6,148 nucleotides of DNA from HGM05232 sp044433325 (GTDB taxonomy: Bacteria; Bacteroidota; Bacteroidia; Bacteroidales; Muribaculaceae), in contig JAWXTT010000131.1 of NCBI GenBank assembly GCA_044433325.1, positions 1 to 6,148 on the forward strand, in the 5' to 3' direction. A program made the position numbers and the translations under genes. The notes under the pieces are model-generated. The model saw only the letters and a list, made by a program, of their open reading frames with translations, searched no databases and was not told the origin of the DNA. This document shows, one piece after another, positions 1 through 6,148 of this stretch. Each line of letters begins with the position of its first letter. Position 1 is the stretch's first letter.

Positions 1-2494
1 ATGAACCACTATCTTGTGTATGTGGTATTAACTGAGCAAATTCAGCTGTTAAACTAATTGACGATGGAGCTGTTGCATTTACCGTTGGGATAGCATTTAG
101 CGCATTTGTCAACCACATAAAGCTCTTATTATATGATAGGTTCATCCCCCATATTGTATTATTGATAATTTCATTTCCGACACTAACCTTTTCTGTCACA
201 GACTTCTCCGAGAAGTGCATTATAGTGCCACCAATATTAAGATTCTGATTAACCTCATAATTAAGGTCTAATCCTAATAAAGTCTTACGTTGCATACTAA
301 ATACAGATTGATTCTCCAGTGAAACACTAACATTAGTGCCTGCGTCGATAATACTTTGGTTAATAATAGTAACGACACCCATATTGTAATCTACGGTATA
401 GTCACTATTTTCAGTCAAAGTAACCCCACCAGCCGTAACTACCACTGAACCTCTGGATACATTCATAGCATTCAGCGATATTTGTGAACCTGACGATGCT
501 TGATATTCACCAGTTAGCACAAATTTATTCTTCTCCTGCAATTGTTGAGCCACAGTTAATGTTGAGTCATATAGCTCCTTATAAACATATCCACTAGCAA
601 TAGAGGCATCACCAATCTTCTCCTCCAGATATGTACCGAAAGGTTCAGCTACTGGGAAAATAACCCTACCCGTTGATGAATTTACAGTATAACCATCTAA
701 ATAGTCAAAGAAACCATCAGGATTAGATTGATCAGTAGCATCCAATCTATCTAAATTCATTACCTGCAATAGTGGAGTAGAGCTAATCTGGCCGACAGGT
801 AGATACAATATCTCAGTACCTATTGAATCACTCAAGTATTTAATATTCAGCGTAAAATTACTCTCTTGTAACTGATAAGCTCCCAAAGAATACACATTCT
901 TCATCATCAACCTCCACATAGGCAGTTTAGGATCAGCAGTAGTACTTTTAAGCATCTTCACATATAAAGCATTATCAGAAGTGGTAATATCACTTGAAAA
1001 TTCACCAACCTTATATACTACACCCTTATATGTATATTCAAAAGCTACTGCTAGCACTTCATCAGAACTCAAAGCACTCTTTAGAGAGATATAACCTAAC
1101 GAAGCATTTAATGTATAATCTGATGATGATAATAACTGAGCACTTTGCAATTTCTCATAATCTTCTCCACCATCAATTCCATAAATGCTTAATGGAGATA
1201 ATGTTTCAGTGACCGAATTTATATTTCTAGCCCCATCGTAGCTACTTTTAATGGTAGCTAGCAAATTATTTGAGCTACTACTAGGGTTATCCATTGACAT
1301 ATCAGGTGTCCAGAAATCGTTAGCTAGATATTTATTCTCACCCATATCCGTAAATGCCACAATATTTCTAGCCTCGTCATAATCGCCCTCCTTATTAGTA
1401 ACCCAAACTTCAATCTTACTGATTGTTATACCTGATAATACATAAGGCAGGGATGAGGCAAAGTCATCATAATTCTCACGAAAGTAATGAGACAAGAAGA
1501 AATGCCTATCCGCATCATACTCATCACAATTAATAGAGAAGGCTGAAGTTTGCGCACCCCCACTACTATTTACCGTTTGAGATTCTGAGTTTTGTTGAGA
1601 AACTAAAGCCGTAGCTGTTAATTTACCAAATTGCATAGTGCTTTTTATACCAAATAGCGAGGTACTCCCCTTTATCAATGACGAGCCAGTAGTCATACTT
1701 ACATTACCAGCCTCAATATTCTTAATAATATCATCCTCCTCACCCTCAAATTGTAATTTTAAGCTTTGAGAGTCAAAATCAAAGGTAGCATCCGTATTAT
1801 AAGTCATATTAAAACTCATCTTACTACCCACAGTTGCATTGATAGATGCCTGAATAGTTTGGTCAAAGTCAAAATAGCTCTTAGTCCGTGAACCTACCGA
1901 CACCGCAGGGTTATCAGTAGTATTGGTTTTGATACCCGTTTTAAGTTGAACAGTACCCTGCATCTTCAATTGAACACCACCAGCACCAAAAACCTTCTCC
2001 AATGGACCTAATGAAAAGTTCATATTCATAAAATCGAACTCCTTTTTATTCTCGTCAGCCACCAATTCAGCATTACGCATACGATAATATTCAGTCATAG
2101 ATTTACGTAGCTCATTATCGCTATATTCATCAGCTGTTAACATAAATGGAGTTGATATGTCAGTATCACCCAACTTGGTACGTACTACGTAAACCCCAGT
2201 TTCATAATCATACTCAGTGACGGTAGTGATATTTTTAGGAGTACTTAGATCAATAGCAGTCCCCTCGGTGAACATATCTTGATAGGTTGTAGGGATATCA
2301 CTCTTAACAGGATATCTAACAGCTGAGCTGTCCTCATCGGCATTATATTCCACCTCGCCTTGGATAGGTGGAGGTGGAGGCAGGGTTGACTGTTTATATT
2401 GTGCATGCGCATAGAAACTATATATAGAGCATATTAACACTCCACATATAGCTATATATAATAATCTAAGCGATTTATTGCGCACTCTACTCAT
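1..2494 (-). CDS. sprA: SprA/Sov, T9SS outer-membrane translocon protein (N-terminal 831 residues, 3' end outside window)
   Basis: SprA (Sov in Porphyromonas) is the giant outer-membrane beta-barrel that forms the exit channel of the type IX secretion system. The reading frame is open from the ATG at 2494 to the left edge, giving 831 codons of a protein that is usually about 2,400 residues, so roughly a third is present. Residues 1-31 form a Sec signal peptide (basic start, hydrophobic 11-28, AHA before the likely cleavage site), followed by a run of five prolines at 39-43. Family-typical stretches follow: RYPV (60-63), FGAGGVQLKMQG (169-180), KTNTTDNP (189-196), FDFDQTIQ (208-215), EAGNVSMTTGSSLIKG (261-276), SLFGIK (279-284), MQFGKL (287-292), DEYDADRHFFLSHYFR (324-339), and GYTVNSSTGRVIFPVAEPFG (601-620). 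An in-frame TGA directly abuts the ATG, so no longer start exists. There is no Shine-Dalgarno sequence at normal distance, which is common in this phylum. It follows ruvA by 50 bases. The family call is from recognised motifs, not a search. Confidence 0.95.
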   Translation of the reverse strand, partial: MSRVRNKSLRLLYIAICGVLICSIYSFYAHAQYKQSTLPPPPPIQGEVEYNADEDSSAVRYPVKSDIPTTYQDMFTEGTAIDLSTPKNITTVTEYDYETGVYVVRTKLGDTDISTPFMLTADEYSDNELRKSMTEYYRMRNAELVADENKKEFDFMNMNFSLGPLEKVFGAGGVQLKMQGTVQLKTGIKTNTTDNPAVSVGSRTKSYFDFDQTIQASINATVGSKMSFNMTYNTDATFDFDSQSLKLQFEGEEDDIIKNIEAGNVSMTTGSSLIKGSTSLFGIKSTMQFGKLTATALVSQQNSESQTVNSSGGAQTSAFSINCDEYDADRHFFLSHYFRENYDDFASSLPYVLSGITISKIEVWVTNKEGDYDEARNIVAFTDMGENKYLANDFWTPDMSMDNPSSSSNNLLATIKSSYDGARNINSVTETLSPLSIYGIDGGEDYEKLQSAQLLSSSDYTLNASLGYISLKSALSSDEVLAVAFEYTYKGVVYKVGEFSSDITTSDNALYVKMLKSTTADPKLPMWRLMMKNVYSLGAYQLQESNFTLNIKYLSDSIGTEILYLPVGQISSTPLLQVMNLDRLDATDQSNPDGFFDYLDGYTVNSSTGRVIFPVAEPFGTYLEEKIGDASIASGYVYKELYDSTLTVAQQLQEKNKFVLTGEYQASSGSQISLNAMNVSRGSVVVTAGGVTLTENSDYTVDYNMGVVTIINQSIIDAGTNVSVSLENQSVFSMQRKTLLGLDLNYEVNQNLNIGGTIMHFSEKSVTEKVSVGNEIINNTIWGMNLSYNKSFMWLTNALNAIPTVNATAPSSISLTAEFAQLIPHTQDSGS

Positions 2495-2503
2495 TCAACT
2501 TTT

Positions 2504-2547
2504 CGTTTCCGCTCCTCAAACTTTTAGCGAAACAGAAAGAATCGCTA
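2504..2547 (-). promoter_or_regulatory. Two alternative, mutually exclusive hairpins in the ruvA-sprA gap
   Basis: On the transcribed strand, TAGCGA (2547-2542) can pair with TCGCTA (2530-2525) around an 11-base loop; this hairpin starts at the ruvA stop codon. The second arm can instead be part of a different hairpin in which TGTTTCGCT (2534-2526) pairs with AGCGGAAACG (2513-2504), with eight Watson-Crick pairs, one G-U pair and one bulged G around a 12-base loop. Both use 2526-2530, so only one can form at a time. Neither is followed by a T-run, so an intrinsic terminator is unlikely. A GAGGAG element (2517-2512) overlaps the second hairpin but lies 17 bases from the sprA ATG, far for a ribosome binding site. 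A regulatory role is inference; chance folding is possible. Confidence 0.3.
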
Positions 2548-3126
2548 CATCATTTTCAGAGCATTTTTAATAGCTACCTCGACACTCATATTTGGCGAGC
2601 TAGCCAATAGTTGTTTGACAACTTTTAGAGATTGATTTTGTGCAAAACCTAGCATAACCAAAGCAGCTACAGCCTCGTCACAAACCACACTCGTATTAGT
2701 CACCTGTACTATTAACGGACTATCAGTGCATTTTATTTTATCTTTAAGGTCAACAATTATCCTTTGAGCCGTTTTTGCTCCAATTCCTTTCACCGCTTTC
2801 AATAAATTAACATTTTCAGTAGCAATAGTCTGCTCCAATTCAGCAGTTGAGATAGATGAAAGTATCATTCGCGCGGTATTAGCTCCAACTCCTGATACCG
2901 AAATTAATAGTAGGAATAATTCACGCTCACGTTTCTGAGCAAAACCATATAATAGGTGTGCATCCTCACGGATTGCCTCAAATATGTATAATTTAGCCTC
3001 ACTCTTAGATTGCAAATATGAATAGGAGGTTAAAGTTATATTTATCATATAGCCAACTCCCCCATTATCTAATACCACGTATGTTGGTGTTAATTCATTA
3101 ACCGACCCACTTATATATTCGTACAT
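2545..3126 (-). CDS. ruvA: Holliday junction branch migration protein RuvA
   Basis: RuvA binds four-way DNA junctions as a tetramer and loads the RuvB motor for branch migration in recombinational repair. The 193-residue product is close to the usual length of about 200. The N-terminal OB-fold domain (about 1-63) contains NGGVGY (21-26) and REDAHLLYGF (53-62); E54 and D55 match the acidic pin that opens the junction in E. coli RuvA. Two helix-hairpin-helix motifs follow, SGVGANTA (78-85) and KGIGAKTAQR (113-122), the second leading into the conserved IIVDLKDK (123-130). After a short variable linker, residues 149-193 form the small C-terminal domain that contacts RuvB, with EAVAALVMLGF (151-161). 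The start opens in the Bacteroidota manner (MYEYI) and is preceded by AGAAGA. It begins 12 bases after the upstream protease gene and ends 50 bases before sprA. RuvB and RuvC are not in the window. Nothing suggests damage or transfer. Confidence 0.98.
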   Translation of the reverse strand: MYEYISGSVNELTPTYVVLDNGGVGYMINITLTSYSYLQSKSEAKLYIFEAIREDAHLLYGFAQKRERELFLLLISVSGVGANTARMILSSISTAELEQTIATENVNLLKAVKGIGAKTAQRIIVDLKDKIKCTDSPLIVQVTNTSVVCDEAVAALVMLGFAQNQSLKVVKQLLASSPNMSVEVAIKNALKMM

Positions 3127-3138
3127 TCTTCTAATTGT

Positions 3139-3870
3139 TTATTTAATTACTATTTTGGCAGAGTAATTTACTTGACTACCCACAACCTGAACTATCTTAA
3201 TACCAGCTGAGCCTAGCTTACCACTAGCATCAATATTGATTACGTTACTACCATCAGCTACGGTTGAATATAAAAGAGAACCTGAGATATCATAAATATT
3301 CACCCTTACTGTTTCTGTTTCGGATGGTACATATAGATCAAACGTTTCACTTCGCTGATTGTAAATAAGCACGTTATTAATCTTTTTACTATCTATTACA
3401 CCCTCAACAGAGGCACTCTCCAATACAGCTACTAATCCTGCATAAGCATCTATTTTACCTGCACCCCATCGCCTTGGGTCACCTTCAGTCACATAGCTAT
3501 CACGGATTGATGTTTCATCAAAAATCTCCTTTATTCTAGCAGGGGTAAGTGTGGGGTCAGCCTCTAACCATAATGCAATAGTACCCGTAACTACTGGAGT
3601 TGCCATTGATGTACCATCATAGGCTATCCAATTATAAGTTCTACCATCATACTCGGAAACAGCCTCAGCACAGACATCTTCATTCTTTAATGAATATGAA
3701 TCATAGCTATTCATTGATGATATTACATACGACCCTGGTGCTACAACATGTGGATTTGAATACTTGCCATCAACTAATGGTGCATAACTGGAGAAAGGTG
3801 ATATATCACCCTCTAAAACAGAAGTACTGTTATGAGTAACACCATCTAAAGTTGTGTAACTAAGTTTACT
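3139..3870 (-). repeat. Tandem gene duplication, downstream copy (pairs with 5417..6148)
   Basis: These 732 bases encode the C-terminal 243 residues and stop of the complete protease and correspond base for base, with no length difference, to 5417..6148, at an offset of 2,278 bases. The offset nearly equals one gene plus the 7-base gap, so this is a head-to-tail duplication of a whole gene. Synonymous changes are scattered throughout, so the copies are not a very recent or assembly-made duplicate. The duplicated unit probably extends across the rest of the complete gene, but its other copy lies outside the window. Confidence 0.9.
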
Positions 3871-5409
3871 ATTATATGAACCTACTGATATAACGTTTTC
3901 ACCTGTTGATGTTGCGCTTACTGAGAAATCTGATGTTCCGTCAACAAAATCAGATATACCTTCAGATGATAAATAAATAACATTATTATCTACCCACATA
4001 TCTATTTGGTCACCATCCCCACCTATAAGTTCAAATCCTAAACAGTAATCAGGGGCAGCATCTGAGTTATAATTATCAGGAATCATATTAATCGCACACA
4101 CTATTTCGTATTTATTATTATAACTACTGACTCCTGTGTTAAGAATAACATATCCATCATAATATTCATCTAGCTCTGGATCTTCATCAGTATTTATAAT
4201 AAATGAATCTGAACTCTCAGACTTAAATATTTCCGATTCATAAACTATCTCTCCTTTACTAAAGCTATAAACAAAAATTCTAATCCCTATCGCATTATCA
4301 CTATTATTCCATGCTACCAGATCACCTTCTGGATATGAATATTTTTCAGAATAACCCACTATTAATGTTTTTAATGAGGTATCATCATCAGTAAATTCTT
4401 TATTTATATATAATTTATCCCCCCCTTCATTACCAGCAGCTGCTGATAGAATCTTACCTGCACCTGTTAGCTCATCAATAGCTCTGCTTATTAATGATGA
4501 TCCATCATGGGCTCTATCATGAATACCCATACTATAATTTACAGACACTGGCAGACCTAATTTTTCTGCCTCATCCATAATATATTGCATAGCACATATA
4601 ATATTGAAGTCACTTAAATAAGATATATCAGCAAATAACAGACTAGACTCAGGAGCCACCCCATAATAGTCATTCCCCATATATGAGCCAGCAGCAGTTC
4701 CCGCAACATGAGTCCCATGTGATTCATCATACGTACCTGTTGTAAGTGAACTAATATCAGTAGGATTATCATAAGCTGAACCAACTAAAACTGTTCCATC
4801 TGATAGTACTGGTGCTGTCCCCTCTTCATCTGCTGGTAGATATGCTCTTTTCGCCCTACTATCACCATTTTCATCCATAAATGTAAGGTGATTAAAATCT
4901 ATACCTGTATCACAGATAGCTACTAAAACACCATCACCCTTATATGGATTAGATAGAGCAGTCCCATTATGTGCAGCATCTACTCCACTCTTACTTCTAG
5001 CTTTATCATTTTTAGCCTGAACAAGTCTCTCTACTTCAACACGTTTAACCCCCTTTAATTCAGATAGAGCTGTTAGCATATCCACAGGAATACGGGCAAC
5101 TACAATATCATTCTTGGCAAAGTTAACCAGACCACCTAAAGACTCTATTTCAGAGAGTATGCTTAAATCTTCTACTGACATAAATACCCCTATATACTCC
5201 TCACCAGTAGTAGCAGATATCCTAGTTTTAGCGTAGGAGCTGTTTAATTTATCACTTTTATTATTTAAACTATCTTTAGCTTCTCTATTTTTATTATAGA
5301 TCCAGGCTCTGGTGTGTGGAGATAATTTATCACTAGCAAATACCTCAACGATATATGTATTAAGCATTACTATTAATGATAGTACTATAATTGCCTTTTT
5401 CATATCCAT
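3139..5409 (-). CDS. Secreted subtilisin-like serine protease (peptidase S8) with T9SS type A-like sorting domain
   Basis: This complete 756-residue secreted endopeptidase has, in order: a signal peptide (1-25, ending VFA); a propeptide-like region (about 50-135) with alternating strand and helix patterns, like an I9-type inhibitor; and an S8 catalytic domain (about 155-665). The active site is intact: D167 in CDTGID, H231 in SHGTHVAGT, oxyanion N327 in AAAGNEGG and S601 in DGTSMATP. About 270 residues separate N327 from S601, well above a minimal subtilisin, and residues about 335-490 look like an inserted, strand-rich, acidic domain. The last ~78 residues are beta-rich (VRVNIYDISGSLLY at 701-714, GSAGIKIVQV at 733-742, ending KIVIK) and resemble the type A T9SS sorting domain that is cleaved at the cell surface. 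There are five cysteines (166, 272, 438, 456, 580). ATG at 5403 (third codon, giving MKKAI) is an equally good start. Its paralogue ends 7 bases upstream and ruvA starts 12 bases downstream. Substrate is unknown. Confidence 0.95.
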   Translation of the reverse strand: MDMKKAIIVLSLIVMLNTYIVEVFASDKLSPHTRAWIYNKNREAKDSLNNKSDKLNSSYAKTRISATTGEEYIGVFMSVEDLSILSEIESLGGLVNFAKNDIVVARIPVDMLTALSELKGVKRVEVERLVQAKNDKARSKSGVDAAHNGTALSNPYKGDGVLVAICDTGIDFNHLTFMDENGDSRAKRAYLPADEEGTAPVLSDGTVLVGSAYDNPTDISSLTTGTYDESHGTHVAGTAAGSYMGNDYYGVAPESSLLFADISYLSDFNIICAMQYIMDEAEKLGLPVSVNYSMGIHDRAHDGSSLISRAIDELTGAGKILSAAAGNEGGDKLYINKEFTDDDTSLKTLIVGYSEKYSYPEGDLVAWNNSDNAIGIRIFVYSFSKGEIVYESEIFKSESSDSFIINTDEDPELDEYYDGYVILNTGVSSYNNKYEIVCAINMIPDNYNSDAAPDYCLGFELIGGDGDQIDMWVDNNVIYLSSEGISDFVDGTSDFSVSATSTGENVISVGSYNSKLSYTTLDGVTHNSTSVLEGDISPFSSYAPLVDGKYSNPHVVAPGSYVISSMNSYDSYSLKNEDVCAEAVSEYDGRTYNWIAYDGTSMATPVVTGTIALWLEADPTLTPARIKEIFDETSIRDSYVTEGDPRRWGAGKIDAYAGLVAVLESASVEGVIDSKKINNVLIYNQRSETFDLYVPSETETVRVNIYDISGSLLYSTVADGSNVINIDASGKLGSAGIKIVQVVGSQVNYSAKIVIK

Positions 5410-5416
5410 ATAGTTC

Positions 5417-6148
5417 TTATTTTATTAAAATCTTAGTAGAGTAATTTACTTGAGAGCCTACGACCTGAACAATCTTAATACCAGCTGAACCTAACTTACC
5501 GCTAGCATCAACATTAATAACATCTGTGCCATCAGCTACGGTTGAATATAATAGAGAACCTGAGATATCATATATATTCACTCTTACAGTTTCTGTTTCG
5601 GATGGTACATATAAATCAAACGTTTCTCCTAGCTGATTATAAATAAGCAGGTTATTAATCTTGTTACTATCTATTACACCCTCAACAGAGGCACTCTCCA
5701 ATACAGCTATTAATCCTGCATAAGCATCAATTTTACCTGCACCCCATCGTCTCGCGTCACCTTCGGTCACATAGATATCACGGATTGATGTTTCATCCAA
5801 AATTTCCTTTATTCTAGCAGGGGTAAGTGTGGGATCAGCCTCTAACCATAATGCTATAACACCTGTAACTACTGGAGTTGACATAGATGTACCAGCAGAT
5901 GCATACCAATTATAAGTACTACCATCATACTCGGAAACAGCCTCGGCACAGGAAGATCCATTCTCTAATGAATATGAATCATAGCGACTCATTGATGATA
6001 TCAAATACGCACCTGGAGCTACAACATGTGGTCTTGAATACTTGCCATCTACTAATGGTGCATATCCTGAGAAAGGTGAGATATCGTCTTCTAAAGTAGT
6101 GGTAATAGTATGAGTAACTCCATCTAAAGTTGTATAACTAAGTTTACT
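5417..6148 (-). CDS. Second subtilisin-like protease with T9SS type A-like sorting domain (C-terminal 243 residues, 5' end outside window)
   Basis: The frame is open from the right edge to the TAA at 5417-5419, giving 243 residues that match residues 514-756 of the downstream protease without a gap (209 identical). It contains the catalytic serine motif AGTSMSTP (Ser codon at 5885-5887), the following helix region with ALWLEADP, the RRWGAGKIDAYAG segment, and a C-terminal beta domain ending KILIK that resembles the type A T9SS sorting signal. The Asp, His and Asn parts of the active site would lie beyond the window, so activity cannot be judged, but the visible part has no stop or frameshift. 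A TTG at 6004 is an internal leucine codon, not a start: homology to the paralogue continues upstream of it in the same frame to the edge. The gene probably has the same architecture as its neighbour and lies first of the four here, separated from the next ATG by 7 bases. Residues beside the serine differ markedly from the neighbour (WYASAG against WIAYDG). Confidence 0.93.
   Translation of the reverse strand, partial: SKLSYTTLDGVTHTITTTLEDDISPFSGYAPLVDGKYSRPHVVAPGAYLISSMSRYDSYSLENGSSCAEAVSEYDGSTYNWYASAGTSMSTPVVTGVIALWLEADPTLTPARIKEILDETSIRDIYVTEGDARRWGAGKIDAYAGLIAVLESASVEGVIDSNKINNLLIYNQLGETFDLYVPSETETVRVNIYDISGSLLYSTVADGTDVINVDASGKLGSAGIKIVQVVGSQVNYSTKILIK
5417..6148 (-). repeat. Tandem gene duplication, upstream copy (pairs with 3139..3870)
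   Basis: This is the second member of the direct repeat, entirely coding and co-extensive with the visible part of the upstream protease gene. Homology to the other copy is still strong at the right edge, so the repeat continues beyond the window. Confidence 0.9.

Noticed and set aside
994..1212. A 72-codon ORF on the plus strand.
   Set aside because: It lies wholly inside sprA on the opposite strand, and its product (rich in His, Leu and Met) looks like an antisense shadow, with no recognisable domain.
2446..2457. A 12-base perfect palindrome, with a 10-base one at 2418..2427, near the sprA start.
   Set aside because: Both are AT-rich and sit in the signal-peptide codons, where TA-rich codons make such palindromes likely by chance.
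3127..3141. The protease TAA is in the same phase as ruvA with only four sense codons between, suggesting a possible readthrough fusion.
   Set aside because: One-in-three chance phase. There is no readthrough context visible, and a secreted protease ending in a sorting signal fused to RuvA makes no biological sense.
3600..3839. A 79-codon plus-strand ORF, with a similar one at 5887..6099.
   Set aside because: Both are antisense shadows of the same part of the two protease genes. They resemble each other only because the genes are duplicates.
5417..6004. A 195-codon gene starting at the TTG at 6004.
   Set aside because: The same frame stays open for 48 more codons to the window edge and those codons match the paralogue, so the TTG is an internal leucine.
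5417..6148. The repeated protease sequence as an assembly artefact or pseudogene fragment.
   Set aside because: The copies differ at 34 of 243 residues plus many synonymous sites, and the visible frame has no stop or indel, so both look like real genes.

Overview
The window comes from an AT-rich member of the Bacteroidota, most likely order Bacteroidales. Three things support this: a SprA/Sov-type outer-membrane protein of the type IX secretion system (T9SS, a system confined to this phylum), T9SS-like C-terminal sorting domains on two secreted proteases, and a ruvA followed directly by sprA, an arrangement I recall from several Bacteroidota genomes. Genus cannot be read from the sequence.

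All four genes lie on the minus strand and are read from the right edge to the left. In transcription order they are: the C-terminal 243 residues of a secreted subtilisin-like protease whose 5' part lies beyond the right edge (5417..6148); a complete 756-residue subtilisin-like protease (3139..5409); ruvA, encoding the Holliday junction-binding subunit RuvA (2545..3126); and the first 831 codons of sprA/sov, which runs off the left edge (1..2494). The gaps are only 7, 12 and 50 bases, so the set looks like one operon. Its promoter and terminator are outside the window, and there is no gene-free stretch longer than 50 bases.

The two proteases are tandem paralogues. Over the shared 243 residues they align without a gap and match at 209 positions (86%, counted by hand). 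The differences are concentrated just before and around the catalytic serine, while the rest of the catalytic C-terminus and the sorting domain are nearly constant. The complete copy carries a signal peptide, a propeptide-like region, an intact Asp/His/Asn/Ser active site, a long insert between the Asn and Ser motifs, and a C-terminal beta domain resembling a T9SS type A sorting signal.

The proposed working link is that the proteases cross the inner membrane by Sec and then leave the cell through the T9SS, whose translocon pore is the SprA protein encoded at the end of the same cluster. RuvA is a DNA-repair protein with no evident role in secretion and probably shares only the transcript. The 50-base ruvA-sprA gap can form two mutually exclusive hairpins.
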